A stretch of 64,000 nt of DNA, taken from positions 1-64,000 of the forward strand of contig NZ_HG322953.1 of assembly GCF_000455325.1 (NCBI RefSeq), read 5' to 3'. Position 1 is the first letter of the stretch, and each line of letters opens with the position of its first letter. Source of the stretch: Mycolicibacterium septicum DSM 44393 (GTDB lineage Bacteria; Actinomycetota; Actinomycetes; Mycobacteriales; Mycobacteriaceae). Position numbers and translations under genes: made by a program. Shown in pieces: positions 17,938-27,200 of this stretch. Below the pieces are notes generated by a model that worked only from the letters and a program-made list of their open reading frames with translations, was not told the DNA's origin and ran no database searches.

Positions 17938-19380
17938 TCAGGCGAACCGCTTGAGGCAGCGTTCCTCGTCGCCGAGGATGCCGACCCGGAAGGCATCGAT
18001 TCGGGCGAAGCCCGACGGCACCGACTCGCCGTTGACGTCGCTGGCCGCCAGCCCGTTGGTGAGGATGCCCGATACCGCCTCGTCGACATCGCCTGCGGTC
18101 AGCAGGATGGTGTCCCCGTTGGGCAGGTTCACGGGTTTGATCATCTTGGCCGTGGCCACCCCGGTCAGGCAGGCGGTGCGCAACGCTGCCTCGGCGTTGT
18201 CGAGCACCAGGCCGCGGGCGTGCTGCAGGGCCAGGGTGTAGCGCGAGATCAGCACGGAGAAGGCGGTGTTGTCACCGCCGGCCAGGTCGCCGACGTCGAC
18301 CTGGTCGGATGGTGCTGCGAGCGCTTGCAGTTCGGCCAGGTCGACCACGATGGTGTTGGTGTCAGGGCAGTAGGAGGCCGGCGGGCTGGGCCGTGCGCTC
18401 GGACATTCCGCCGCGGCGTCGGGCCGGAAGTCGAGCCGCGGGGGATCGGCGGGTTTGAAGATGGTGTTGAGCGCGTCGATCATCGAGCGCACCCAGCGTT
18501 CGGTGATGTCCAGGTCGCCGCTCTGGTCCTCGGGAAGCAGGACGGGGAGGTCGCCGCGCCGTTGGTTGATCTCCTTGAGGTCGATCGCGGCACAGGCCGC
18601 GGGGCCGTCGGTGAACCCGAACTGGAAGGCCGAGATCCGTTCGAACGCCGAGCCGTGCTCGTCGATCCCGACCTGGGCCTCGGCCTCGGTGAGCAGCGGA
18701 TCCCGGAACGCGATGACGGCGGCGAGCAGCTTGTTCAGCCCGTCTGCGGTGCTGAGCGCGAACCGCTGGGAATCGCCCTGGGCCACCCATCGCATGTAGG
18801 TGCCCGCCAGGCAGTCGGCCTGCTGCTCGGCGACCAGAGTGGGTGTCTGGCGGTTGATCAGTCCGGCCTGCTGCTGGATCGCATGGCCGTACTCATGGGC
18901 GAGCACCATGACGGCTCCCATGTCGCCGTTCTGCCGGCGCAGGCCGGGCATCAGCACGCCGCGGTCCCAACCGATGGTCCGATCCGGTTTGCAGAATGCC
19001 GCATTGACCAGTCCGTAGGTCTCCATCCCGCAGAAGCCGCCGTCGAAACTCTCGGCGTCCCAGGAGATCAGCGCGCGCACCGGTTGGAACTGACCGTCGA
19101 ACGCCTCTGAGTAGGCACCCGACCAGAACTCTTCGAGGTCACTGACGGCACTGGCGGCGAGGTTGTCGATCTTGCCCCCGTCGGTGTTGGTGACCTTGCG
19201 CGAGGGCTTCTCGGCATCGGGACGCAGTCCGCTGGCCCCGTCGGTCGCGGGCATGCCGGCGACCGAGAAGGGATCGCTGAACACCGACACCGCCGTGCCG
19301 CCCACCAGGGCTGAACAGGAGGCCAGCGGCAACGCCGTGCACACCGCGAATGCGATGCCGAACAGGGCGCGTCGGCTCAT
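17938..19380 (-). CDS. Lipoprotein neutral zinc metallopeptidase (paralogue 1)
   Basis: Secreted and probably lipid-anchored (480 aa): signal peptide with lipobox LASC near residue 22. The zinc-site HEXXH appears as LAHEYGHAIQQQ in the middle, inside a YpfJ-like neutral metallopeptidase domain (DUF2342/YpfJ type). The C-terminal third is helical and ends in CLKRFA. A near relative lies at 35574-37007 with the same motifs and the same last residues (QCYQRFA), so this is a duplicated family. The substrate is unknown. It converges with the porin gene, 4 bases apart. ATG 19380 begins the signal peptide. Confidence 0.85.
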   Translation of the reverse strand: MSRRALFGIAFAVCTALPLASCSALVGGTAVSVFSDPFSVAGMPATDGASGLRPDAEKPSRKVTNTDGGKIDNLAASAVSDLEEFWSGAYSEAFDGQFQPVRALISWDAESFDGGFCGMETYGLVNAAFCKPDRTIGWDRGVLMPGLRRQNGDMGAVMVLAHEYGHAIQQQAGLINRQTPTLVAEQQADCLAGTYMRWVAQGDSQRFALSTADGLNKLLAAVIAFRDPLLTEAEAQVGIDEHGSAFERISAFQFGFTDGPAACAAIDLKEINQRRGDLPVLLPEDQSGDLDITERWVRSMIDALNTIFKPADPPRLDFRPDAAAECPSARPSPPASYCPDTNTIVVDLAELQALAAPSDQVDVGDLAGGDNTAFSVLISRYTLALQHARGLVLDNAEAALRTACLTGVATAKMIKPVNLPNGDTILLTAGDVDEAVSGILTNGLAASDVNGESVPSGFARIDAFRVGILGDEERCLKRFA

Positions 19381-19467
19381 ATGGATGCCTTCCGGTGCAC
19401 TCTGGCGGCCAACTGTCCGCGGGTATGCCGCACACACTAGTTAACTCGGCACGCACAGGGTGCGATA

Positions 19468-21504
19468 TCAGCCCGCGCCCCGAAGCCGCTTCAACGACTG
19501 TCGCACCCGGTCAGGGTCGGTGGTGGACCAGAACGGCGGCAGCGACGAACGAAGGTATCCGCCATAGCGGGCGGTCGCCAGCCGGGAGTCCAGCACCGCG
19601 ATCACCCCGCGGTCGTCGGTGTGACGCAGCAGCCGACCGGTGCCCTGGGCCAGCAACAGTGCGGCGTGGTTGGCGGCGATCGCCATGAAGCCGTTGCCGC
19701 CGTGCGCGCTGATCGCCCGCTGCCGCGCGGTCAGCAACGGATCGTCCGGGCGGGGGAAGGGAATCCGGTCGATCAGGACCAACGACAGCGACGGCCCCGG
19801 GACGTCCACGCCCTGCCACAGTGACAGGGTGCCGAACAACGAGGTCTCGGGATCATCGGAAAACTGTTGCACCAAAGCCGAAGTGGTGTCTTCACCCTGG
19901 CAGAGCACCGGGGTGGACAGCCGTCCTCGCATGACTTCGGCGGCGGCCTTGGCCGCGCGCATCGACGAGAACAATCCCAGGGTGCGGCCACCGGCCGCGG
20001 TGATCAGGCCCTCGATCTCGTCCAGTGTCCGGGTATCGGTGCCGTCCCGCCCAGGCGGTGGTAAATGCTTGGCCACGTAGAGGATTGCCGATTTGGCGTG
20101 GTCGAACGGTGACCCCACATCGATACCGCGCCAACCCGGTTTGGCCGGCTCGTCGGCGAAGCCGCCCAGCCCCCAGTTGCGTGCCATCGCGTCGAAGTTG
20201 CCGCCGAGGGTGAGGGTCGCCGAGGTCAGCACCGCGGTGGTGTTGGCGAACAGTCTGGTGCGCAACAGGCCCGAGACCGACATCGGCGCCACCCGCAGCA
20301 GGGACCGCCCGGGGCGAGGAGCCCCGGTGTTTCCGGCGTTCGATCCCTCGGACTGCTCCACCCAGACCACGTCGACGCGATCGGGGATGGGCGGTACGAA
20401 CGAGGTGAGGATCCGGGTGGCGGTGTCGCTGACGTCGTTCAGTGCGGTGACGGCCTCGGTGCGCGCCGAGGCGGCCTGGGGGTCGCTGGGGCTGGTGTCG
20501 ATCGCTGTGCGCGCCGCATTGGCCGCGTCGCGCAATGCGGTCAGGTAGATACCCAGTTCCTCGTCGAGCACGTCGATACGACCCGCATCGAGCTCGTGCA
20601 GCATCGAGGACAACGTCGCGACGGCGGCCTCGAAGCGCTGCGCCAGTTCGTCATCCACCAATCGCGCCATCCTGCGGTGTGCCACCGCCATGGACGTCGC
20701 CGAGAGTTCGGCGGTGGCCACCCCGGTCACCCGGTCTGCCAGTTCGTGGGCCTCGTCGACCACCAGCAGTTCGTACTCGGGCAGCACCGAGAAATCGGAG
20801 AGCGCGTCGATGGCCAGGAGCGCGTGATTGGTGACGACGACGTCGGCGGCACCGGCCTTCTCCCGCGCCCGCTCGGCGAAGCAGTCGGTACCGAACTGGC
20901 AGCGCGACACCCCGATGCACTCACGTGCCGACACGCTGACCTGCGACCAGGACCGGTCCGGCACACCGGGAGTCAGCTCGTCGCGGTCACCGGTCTCGGT
21001 GTCCGAGGACCATTCCGTCAGCCGCTGCACATCGCGGCCCATGGCGCTGATCGCCATGGGCGAGAACAGTTCGTCCTGGGGACGGTCGGCCGGCTCGTCG
21101 GCCGCTCCATTGTGGATCTTGTTGAGGCACAGGTAGTTTCCCCGGCCCTTCAGTAGCGCGAAGGTGGGCTTGCGGGGCAGCGCGTCGGCCAGCGAGTTCA
21201 CCAGCCGGGGCAGATCGCGGTCCACGAGCTGACGTTGCAGCGCGATCGTGGCGGTCGAGACCACCACCGGCTGCTCGGTCTGCAGGGCGCGGGCGATCGA
21301 CGGCACCAGGTACGCCAGCGATTTGCCGGTGCCGGTGCCGGCCTGCACGGCCAGGTGCTCACCGGACTCGAAGGCGTTGGCGACGGCCTCGGCCATCTCC
21401 ACCTGACCAGAACGGCTGGCGCCGCCGAGTCCTTTGACGGCGATCTTGAGGAGATTGGTCACCACGTTGGCCACCTCACGGGATGGCTTCGATTTGGTCG
21501 TCAT
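19468..21504 (-). CDS. dinG: DinG-family ATP-dependent DNA helicase
   Basis: An XPD-like 5'-3' helicase (678 aa). The Walker A motif AGTGTGKSLAYL lies near residue 50. Four Cys of an iron-sulfur cluster are visible (GNYLCLNK, then RECIGVSRCQFGTDCF), followed by the DEAH box VVDEAHELAD and C-terminal motifs QGTGRLLRHTDDRG. It unwinds forked DNA and R-loops and corresponds to Rv1329c. The ATG at 21504 overlaps the pncB stop (ATGA), so both come from one mRNA starting at pncB. Confidence 0.94.
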   Translation of the reverse strand: MTTKSKPSREVANVVTNLLKIAVKGLGGASRSGQVEMAEAVANAFESGEHLAVQAGTGTGKSLAYLVPSIARALQTEQPVVVSTATIALQRQLVDRDLPRLVNSLADALPRKPTFALLKGRGNYLCLNKIHNGAADEPADRPQDELFSPMAISAMGRDVQRLTEWSSDTETGDRDELTPGVPDRSWSQVSVSARECIGVSRCQFGTDCFAERAREKAGAADVVVTNHALLAIDALSDFSVLPEYELLVVDEAHELADRVTGVATAELSATSMAVAHRRMARLVDDELAQRFEAAVATLSSMLHELDAGRIDVLDEELGIYLTALRDAANAARTAIDTSPSDPQAASARTEAVTALNDVSDTATRILTSFVPPIPDRVDVVWVEQSEGSNAGNTGAPRPGRSLLRVAPMSVSGLLRTRLFANTTAVLTSATLTLGGNFDAMARNWGLGGFADEPAKPGWRGIDVGSPFDHAKSAILYVAKHLPPPGRDGTDTRTLDEIEGLITAAGGRTLGLFSSMRAAKAAAEVMRGRLSTPVLCQGEDTTSALVQQFSDDPETSLFGTLSLWQGVDVPGPSLSLVLIDRIPFPRPDDPLLTARQRAISAHGGNGFMAIAANHAALLLAQGTGRLLRHTDDRGVIAVLDSRLATARYGGYLRSSLPPFWSTTDPDRVRQSLKRLRGAG

Positions 21505-22811
21505 GTCTGGAACGGCACAACCCGGGTGGGGATGGCCGGCTCGCCGCGGGACAGTTTGAGCCCGTCCCACGGAAGGCTGTGCAGCCCTGCGGAGACCCGC
21601 TCACGCGCGGCGGCCAGGTCGGTGGCGGGGTGGTGTCCTTCGACAGGGACTCCGCCGGCCACCAGCGGGACGGTGAGCGGGCGTGCGACGAGTCCCGATG
21701 TCTCCAGCGGCTCCTGACCGTGCGGGTAGACCACTTCCTCGACGATCGTGCCCGAGGCCTTGGCGAGCCGAGCGGCCTGCTTGCGGCCACCGTGGGACTC
21801 CTTGCGGCTGCTGCGCTTGGCCACCGGCATCCCGTCGACCTCGACCAGCTTGTAGACCATGCCCGCGGTCGGCGCGCCGGATCCGGTGACCACCGAGGTG
21901 CCGACCCCGTAGCTGTCGACGGGCTCGGCGCGAAGTGCTGCGATGGCGAACTCGTCCAGGTCTCCGGAGACCACGATCTGAGTGTTCGTGGCACCGAGGT
22001 CGTCGAGCTGCTGGCGCACCTGGCGGGCCAGCACACCCAGATCGCCCGAGTCGATGCGCACAGCGCCCAACTGCGGGCCGGCCGCCGCGATCGCGTTGGC
22101 CACGCCCGCGGTGATGTCATAGGTGTCCACCAGCAGGGTGGTGCCGACGCCGAGGGCCGCCACCTGGCCGCGGAACGCGGCCTGCTCGTCCGGTCCGGAT
22201 TCCGTGGTGTGCAGCAGCGTGTAGGCGTGCGCCGCCGTGCCCAGTGCGGGTACCCCGTAACGCTGCTGGGCAGCCAGATTCGACGATCCGGTGAAGCCGG
22301 CCAGGTAGGCCGCGCGGGCGGCGGCCACGGCGGCCAGCTCATGGGTACGGCGCGAGCCCATCTCGATCATCGGCCGGCCGTGGGCCGCGCTGGCCATCCG
22401 GGCCGCTGCCGACGCGATCGCCGTGTCGTGGTTGAGGATTGAGAGAACGAGGGTCTCCAGCACCACGCACTCGGCGAAGGTCCCGTGTACCGATAGCACC
22501 GGAGAACCGGGGAAGTAGAGCTCGCCCTCGGCGTAGCCGTCGATGTCACCGCTGAACCGGTAGGCCGACAGGAAGTCGAGGGTCGCCGTGTCCAGGAACT
22601 CGGAGAGTGCGGTGAGTTCGTCGGGGGTGAACGTGAACTCTGCCAACGCTTCCACCAACCGGCCGGTGCCGGCGACCACGCCGTAGCGCCGGCCCTCGGG
22701 CAGCCGGCGGGCAAAGACTTCGAATGTGGTGCGGCGGTGCGCCGTGCCATCGCGCAGCGCGGCTGCGAGCATCGTCAGCTCGTACTTGTCGGTGAGCAAC
22801 GCGACGGTCAC
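21501..22811 (-). CDS. pncB: Nicotinate phosphoribosyltransferase
   Basis: Joins nicotinate to phosphoribosyl pyrophosphate in NAD salvage (436 aa). The N-terminus LLTDKYELTML is the family signature. The expected active-site His lies in the GRPMIEMGSRRTHE region, and phosphate-binding glycines are near VVTGSGAPTAGMVYKLVEVDG. It corresponds to Rv1330c (PncB1). The GTG at 22811 is set by TACGGT 7 bases upstream, which makes the mRNA leaderless. It is divergent from clpS across 65 bases. Confidence 0.94.
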   Translation of the reverse strand: MTVALLTDKYELTMLAAALRDGTAHRRTTFEVFARRLPEGRRYGVVAGTGRLVEALAEFTFTPDELTALSEFLDTATLDFLSAYRFSGDIDGYAEGELYFPGSPVLSVHGTFAECVVLETLVLSILNHDTAIASAAARMASAAHGRPMIEMGSRRTHELAAVAAARAAYLAGFTGSSNLAAQQRYGVPALGTAAHAYTLLHTTESGPDEQAAFRGQVAALGVGTTLLVDTYDITAGVANAIAAAGPQLGAVRIDSGDLGVLARQVRQQLDDLGATNTQIVVSGDLDEFAIAALRAEPVDSYGVGTSVVTGSGAPTAGMVYKLVEVDGMPVAKRSSRKESHGGRKQAARLAKASGTIVEEVVYPHGQEPLETSGLVARPLTVPLVAGGVPVEGHHPATDLAAARERVSAGLHSLPWDGLKLSRGEPAIPTRVVPFQT

Positions 22812-22818
22812 ACCAGCA

Positions 22819-22824
22819 ACCGTA
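22819..22824 (-). promoter_or_regulatory. -10 box TACGGT of pncB-dinG
   Basis: On the minus strand TACGGT ends 7 bases before the pncB GTG. The -10 of clpS (TATTGT, 22865-22870) faces away, so two leaderless promoters fire divergently from this short gap. Confidence 0.5.
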
Positions 22825-22864
22825 GCTGTTCGCAGCTGTTTCAATATCGCGGCACCCCTGCCGG

Positions 22865-22870
22865 TATTGT
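22865..22870 (+). promoter_or_regulatory. -10 box TATTGT of clpS
   Basis: TATTGT is followed by exactly 6 bases and then the clpS ATG at 22877, the standard leaderless spacing. Confidence 0.55.
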
Positions 22871-22876
22871 GGGCCC

Positions 22877-23191
22877 ATGGTTACACCGGCGAAGGCCCGA
22901 CCGGGGACCCGCGAGGAGCGCAGCGTCGAGGCGGCGCCACGGGAAGATGCAGCCACCGAAAGCCCGTGGGTGACCATCGTCTGGGACGATCCGGTCAACC
23001 TGATGAACTACGTCACCTACGTGTTCCAGAAACTGTTCGGATACAGCGAGCCGCACGCCACCAAACTCATGCTGCAGGTGCACAACGAGGGCAAGGCCGT
23101 GGTGTCGGCAGGCAGCCGCGAGTCGATGGAGACCGACGTGTCCAAACTGCACGCCGCCGGGCTGTGGGCCACCATGCAACAGGACCGCTGA
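22877..23191 (+). CDS. clpS: ATP-dependent Clp protease adaptor
   Basis: A 104-aa adaptor that binds N-degron proteins and hands them to the ClpC1P1P2 protease. Residues 1-30 form a flexible tail, then the core begins with VTIVWDDPVNLMNYVTYV (binding-pocket Asp and Asn residues) and continues with the KLMLQVHNEGKAVVSAG helix-strand motif. It corresponds to Rv1331. The DUF2017 gene starts 6 bases after the stop and is probably co-transcribed. Confidence 0.94.
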   Translation: MVTPAKARPGTREERSVEAAPREDAATESPWVTIVWDDPVNLMNYVTYVFQKLFGYSEPHATKLMLQVHNEGKAVVSAGSRESMETDVSKLHAAGLWATMQQDR

Positions 23192-23197
23192 TCGACT

Positions 23198-23776
23198 GTG
23201 CGCAAATGGAAAAGGGTCGAGACCGCCGACGGTCTGCGGTTGCGCTCGGCGTTGGAGGCCCACGAGGCCGCATTGCTGTCGAGCCTGGGAACGTCGATGC
23301 TGGGGATGCTCGAGGAGCGCGGATCATCCGGGCCCACAGACGAACTCGAGATGATCACCGGCATGAAGACCGGCAATCCGCAGGCGCCCGAGGACGCCAC
23401 CATGAAGCGTCTGCTTCCGGATTTCTATCGGCCGCAGACTGAGCATCCCGCCGGTTCGAACACTGCCGAGAGCCTCAACAGTGCGCTGCGCGGACTTCAT
23501 GAACCTGCCATCATCGATGCCAAACGCGAAGCGGCCCAACGTTTGTTGGACACCATTCCCGATGGTGGCGGCAAGTTCGAGCTGACCGAGGACGATGCCG
23601 AGGCATGGGCCGCAGCGGTCAACGACATCCGGCTGGCCCTGGGCACGATGCTCGACATCGGCGCGCAGGGCCCCGAGCAGCTGCCCGCCGAGCACCCGAT
23701 GGCCGGGCATGTCGACGTCTACCAGTGGCTGACCGTGCTGCAGGAGTACCTCGTCCTCAGCCTGATGGGGAGATAA
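23198..23776 (+). CDS. DUF2017 protein (Rv1332-like)
   Basis: A 192-aa soluble, mostly helical acidic protein of the DUF2017 family, annotated in M. tuberculosis as a possible regulator although I see no DNA-binding motif. Clear family blocks are the N-terminal VRKWKRVETADG and the C-terminal LAEDDAEAWAAAVNDIRL-like helix. It follows clpS by 6 bases in nearly all actinobacteria, which hints at a link to ClpS-ClpC proteolysis; this is inference. Start GTG 23198. Confidence 0.85.
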   Translation: MRKWKRVETADGLRLRSALEAHEAALLSSLGTSMLGMLEERGSSGPTDELEMITGMKTGNPQAPEDATMKRLLPDFYRPQTEHPAGSNTAESLNSALRGLHEPAIIDAKREAAQRLLDTIPDGGGKFELTEDDAEAWAAAVNDIRLALGTMLDIGAQGPEQLPAEHPMAGHVDVYQWLTVLQEYLVLSLMGR

Positions 23777-23781
23777 GTCTG

Positions 23782-24801
23782 ATGGGTTCGATCACCGACG
23801 TCGGCGGCATCCTGGTCGGCCACCACCATCGCATCGACCCCGACGTGACGTTGGGCTCGGGGTGGGCGTCGGGATCGACCGTGGTGCTGGCCCCGCCGGG
23901 GACCGTCGGCGCCGTCGACGGACGCGGCGGTGCGCCGGGTACCCGCGAGACGGACCTGCTCGACCCGATCAACACCGTGCGCCACGTCGACGCCGTCGTG
24001 CTGACGGGTGGCAGTGCCTACGGCCTGGCCGCCGCCGACGGGGTGATGACCTGGCTGGAGGAGCAGGGCCGCGGGGTGGCGATGGACGGCGGCGTGGTGC
24101 CGATCGTGCCTGCCGCGGTGATCTTCGACCTGCCCGTGGGCGGCTGGGCCAACCGGCCGACGGCGGAGTTCGGCTACGCGGCCGCCGCGGCGGCGTCAAC
24201 GGAGTTCGCGCTCGGGACCGTCGGCGGCGGTGTCGGTGCGCGCGCCGGAGTCCTCAAGGGCGGTGTCGGCACCGCCTCGGTGACCTTGGACTGCGGGGTG
24301 ACCGTGGGTGCCCTGGTCGTGCTCAACGCCGCCGGTGACGTGGTGGATCCGGCCACCGGTCTGCCCTGGATGGCGGCGCTGATCGAGGAGTTCGGGCTGA
24401 TCGCCCCACCCGCCGACCAGCTCGCCGCCTACGGCGATCGACACACCGAGCTGGCGCCGTTGAACACCACCATCGCGGTGGTCGCCACCGACGCCGAGCT
24501 CAGCCCTGCCGGGTGCCGTCGGGTGGCCGTCGCCGCGCACGACGGACTGGCCAGGACCATCTCGCCGTGTCACACCCCGCTGGATGGCGATACGGTGTTT
24601 GCGCTGGCGACCGGCGCGGTGACCGTCGAGCCGGACGAGAAGACACCGGTGGCGATGTCGCCGGAGACGGCACTGGTCACCCGAGTCGGGGCCGCCGCGG
24701 CGGAGGTGCTCGCCCGCGCCGTGCTGGTCGGGCTGCTGGCCGCCGAGCCGGTGGCCGGAATACCGACCTACCGTGACATGTTGCCGGGAGCGTTCGAATG
24801 A
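23782..24801 (+). CDS. P1-family (DmpA-like) N-terminal-nucleophile peptidase
   Basis: A 339-aa member of the DmpA/BapA aminopeptidase family, which cleaves itself and then uses the new N-terminal Ser or Thr. Family motifs are the N-terminal TDVGGILVGHHH, the VLTGGSAYGLAAADGV oxyanion segment, and GGVGTASVTL, where the Thr is the likely processing residue. It corresponds to Rv1333. It sits between clpS-DUF2017 and the mec-cysO-cysM sulfur genes, with 12 bases to mec, so it may belong to that operon. The natural substrate is unknown. Confidence 0.88.
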   Translation: MGSITDVGGILVGHHHRIDPDVTLGSGWASGSTVVLAPPGTVGAVDGRGGAPGTRETDLLDPINTVRHVDAVVLTGGSAYGLAAADGVMTWLEEQGRGVAMDGGVVPIVPAAVIFDLPVGGWANRPTAEFGYAAAAAASTEFALGTVGGGVGARAGVLKGGVGTASVTLDCGVTVGALVVLNAAGDVVDPATGLPWMAALIEEFGLIAPPADQLAAYGDRHTELAPLNTTIAVVATDAELSPAGCRRVAVAAHDGLARTISPCHTPLDGDTVFALATGAVTVEPDEKTPVAMSPETALVTRVGAAAAEVLARAVLVGLLAAEPVAGIPTYRDMLPGAFE

Positions 24802-24813
24802 AGGAGTTGTGAC

Positions 24814-25227
24814 GTGCTGGTGATCCGCCGGGATCTCGTCGAGGCCATGGTTGCGCATGCCCGCGCCGACCATCCTGACGAGGCGTGCGGGGTGATCGCC
24901 GGACCGGAGGGCTCTGATCGGCCCGAGCGGTTCATCGAGATGGTCAACGCCGAGCGTTCCCCGACCTTCTACCGCTTCGACTCGATGGAGCAGTTCAAGG
25001 TGTGGCGCTCGATGGACGAGGCCGACGAGGTGCCCGTCGTCATCTACCACTCGCACACCGCGACCGAGGCCTACCCGAGCCGCACCGACATCTCGCTGGC
25101 CCAAGAGCCCGATGCGCACTACGTGCTGGTCTCCACGCGCGACCCGCAAGAGCACGAGCTGCGCAGTTACCGCATCCTCGACGGGGTCGTCACCGAGGAA
25201 CCCGTCTCAATTGTCGACCAATACTGA
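24814..25227 (+). CDS. mec: CysO-cysteine peptidase (JAMM metalloprotease)
   Basis: A zinc JAMM/MPN+ peptidase (137 aa) that frees cysteine from the C-terminus of the sulfur carrier CysO. The motif is complete: Glu in DEACGVIAG and HSHTATEAYPSRTD supplying two His and the Asp. AAGGAG precedes the GTG start. It forms the Mec-CysO-CysM route of cysteine synthesis (Rv1334-Rv1336), which works under oxidative stress. In this window CysO carries one residue beyond its diglycine, so Mec may also be needed to mature it. Confidence 0.94.
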   Translation: MLVIRRDLVEAMVAHARADHPDEACGVIAGPEGSDRPERFIEMVNAERSPTFYRFDSMEQFKVWRSMDEADEVPVVIYHSHTATEAYPSRTDISLAQEPDAHYVLVSTRDPQEHELRSYRILDGVVTEEPVSIVDQY

Positions 25228-25257
25228 GCAGCCGAGCAGTACACCTAAGGAGTTTCC

Positions 25258-25533
25258 ATGGCAGTCACCGTCTCGATCCCGACCATCCTGCGTCCGCACA
25301 CCGACGGGCAGAAGCGCGTCAGCGCCTCCGGCGACACGTTGCAGGCGGTGATCGCCGACCTCGAGGCCAACTACTCGGGCATCGCCGACCGGCTCGTGGA
25401 TAACGGCAAGCTGCACCGCTTCGTCAACATCTACGTCAACGACGAGGACGTGCGGTTCTCCGGCGGCCTGGACACCACCATCGCCGATGGCGACTCGGTG
25501 ACGATCCTTCCTGCCGTTGCGGGCGGAGCCTGA
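25258..25533 (+). CDS. cysO: Sulfur-carrier protein CysO
   Basis: A ubiquitin-fold sulfur carrier (91 aa). Its C-terminal glycine is turned into a thiocarboxylate and donates sulfur to O-phosphoserine on CysM. The core VTVSIPTILRPHT and LHRFVNIYVNDEDVRF are typical. The C-terminus reads PAVAGGA, so an alanine follows the diglycine; the active form needs a free Gly-Gly end. The RBS AAGGAG is 6 bases from the ATG. It corresponds to Rv1335. Confidence 0.94.
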   Translation: MAVTVSIPTILRPHTDGQKRVSASGDTLQAVIADLEANYSGIADRLVDNGKLHRFVNIYVNDEDVRFSGGLDTTIADGDSVTILPAVAGGA

Positions 25534-25539
25534 CGGTCC

Positions 25540-26511
25540 ATGACCAGATACGACTCGCTGCTGCAGGCCCTCGGCAACACCCCGTTGGTCGGGCTGCAGC
25601 ACCTGTCGCCCCGGTGGGAGGACGGTCCGGACGGGCCGCATGTGCGGCTGTGGGCCAAGCTCGAGGACCGCAACCCGACCGGCTCGATCAAGGACCGGCC
25701 CGCGCTGCGCATGATCGAGCAGGCCGAACGTGACGGGCTGCTGAGCCCGGGCGCCACGATCTTGGAGCCCACCAGCGGCAACACCGGTATCTCGCTGGCC
25801 ATGGCCGCGATGCTCAAGGGCTACAACATGATCTGCGTGATGCCCGAGAACACCTCCATCGAGCGGCGTCAGATCCTCGAGCTCTACGGCGCGCGGATCA
25901 TCTTCAGCGCGGCCGAGGGCGGTTCCAACACCGCCGTGTCGACCGCGAAAGAGCTTGCGGCGGAGAACCCTTCGTGGGTGATGCTGTACCAGTACGGCAA
26001 CCCGGCCAACAGCGACGCGCACTACTACGGCACCGGCCCTGAGCTGCTGGCCGATCTGCCCGAGATCACCCACTTCGTCGCCGGGCTCGGCACCACCGGA
26101 ACCCTGATGGGCACCGGCCGCTTCCTGCGCGAGCAGGTGCCGGGTGTGCAGATCGTGGCCGCCGAACCGCGCTACGGCGAGGGCGTGTACGCGCTGCGCA
26201 ACATCGACGAGGGATTCATCCCCGAGCTGTACGACCCCGACGTGCTGACCACCCGGTTCTCGGTGGGCTCCTACGACGCGGTCAAACGCACCCGCGATCT
26301 GGTGACCCGCGAAGGCATCTTCGCGGGCATCTCCACCGGCGCGGTCCTGCACGCCGCACTGGGTATGGGCGCCAAGGCGATCAAGGCCGGCGAGCGCGCC
26401 GACATCGCGTTCGTGGTCGCCGACGCCGGGTGGAAGTATCTGTCCACCGGTGCCTACGCCGGTAGCCTTGATGACGCAGAGGATGCGTTGGAAGGGCAGC
26501 TATGGGCGTGA
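25540..26511 (+). CDS. cysM: O-phosphoserine sulfhydrylase (CysO-dependent)
   Basis: A PLP enzyme (323 aa) that attaches CysO thiocarboxylate sulfur to O-phosphoserine, giving CysO-cysteine. The PLP lysine is in NPTGSIKDRPA; the substrate loop TSGNTGIS and glycine-rich GLGTTGTLMGTG are present. The C-terminus ends in DDAEDALEGQLWA, like the flexible tail that closes the site in the tuberculosis enzyme. It corresponds to Rv1336 and starts 6 bases after cysO. Confidence 0.95.
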   Translation: MTRYDSLLQALGNTPLVGLQHLSPRWEDGPDGPHVRLWAKLEDRNPTGSIKDRPALRMIEQAERDGLLSPGATILEPTSGNTGISLAMAAMLKGYNMICVMPENTSIERRQILELYGARIIFSAAEGGSNTAVSTAKELAAENPSWVMLYQYGNPANSDAHYYGTGPELLADLPEITHFVAGLGTTGTLMGTGRFLREQVPGVQIVAAEPRYGEGVYALRNIDEGFIPELYDPDVLTTRFSVGSYDAVKRTRDLVTREGIFAGISTGAVLHAALGMGAKAIKAGERADIAFVVADAGWKYLSTGAYAGSLDDAEDALEGQLWA

Positions 26512-26521
26512 GCGGGCAGGT

Positions 26522-27196
26522 ATGACGAACCCTGGTCTACCGTCGTCCAGCGCACCGAAAAAACGACCCGCGTGGATCGTCGGCGGCGTCACGATCGTCA
26601 GCTTCGTCGCGCTGCTGTACGTGATCGAGATCGTCGACACCGCGATGGGCCACCGGCTCGATCAGGACGGCATCCGGCCCCTGCAGACCGACGGACTGTG
26701 GGGCATCCTGTGGGCGCCCCTGCTGCACGGCGGCTGGCCGCACCTGATCGCCAACACCGTGCCCGCCCTGGTGCTCGGCTTTCTCATGACGTTGGCCGGG
26801 ATGGGGCGGTTCATCGCCGCGACCGCCATCATCTGGATACTCGGCGGCTTCGGCACTTGGCTGATCGGAAACATCGGCCTGCACTGCCCCTACGTGAGCG
26901 TGCAGTGCACGAGCACTCACATCGGCGCATCCGGCTTGATCTTCGGCTGGCTGGCGTTCCTCATCGTGTTCGGGTTCTTCACCCGCAATGTGTGGGAGAT
27001 CGTCATCGGCGTCGTCGTGCTGTTCGTCTACGGCGGCGTCCTGTTCGGGGTGCTGCCGGGCAATGCGGGGGTTTCCTGGCAGGGCCACCTGAGTGGGGCA
27101 CTTGCCGGTGTGGTGGCGGCGTACCTTCTGTCCGGACCGGAACGTAAGTCGCGGGAAGCGAAGAAGAATTCCGCACAGCCACGGCTGAGCGCGTGA
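26522..27196 (+). CDS. Rhomboid-family intramembrane serine protease
   Basis: An inner-membrane protease (224 aa) with about six membrane segments. The catalytic Ser is in HIGASGLIFGW (GxSG) and the His in WQGHLSGALAG. It corresponds to Rv1337. It begins 10 bases after cysM and ends 4 bases before murI, so it is part of the same run of genes. The substrate is unknown. ATG 26522 is preferred; earlier in-frame starts lie inside cysM. Confidence 0.9.
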   Translation: MTNPGLPSSSAPKKRPAWIVGGVTIVSFVALLYVIEIVDTAMGHRLDQDGIRPLQTDGLWGILWAPLLHGGWPHLIANTVPALVLGFLMTLAGMGRFIAATAIIWILGGFGTWLIGNIGLHCPYVSVQCTSTHIGASGLIFGWLAFLIVFGFFTRNVWEIVIGVVVLFVYGGVLFGVLPGNAGVSWQGHLSGALAGVVAAYLLSGPERKSREAKKNSAQPRLSA

Positions 27197-27200
27197 CCGT

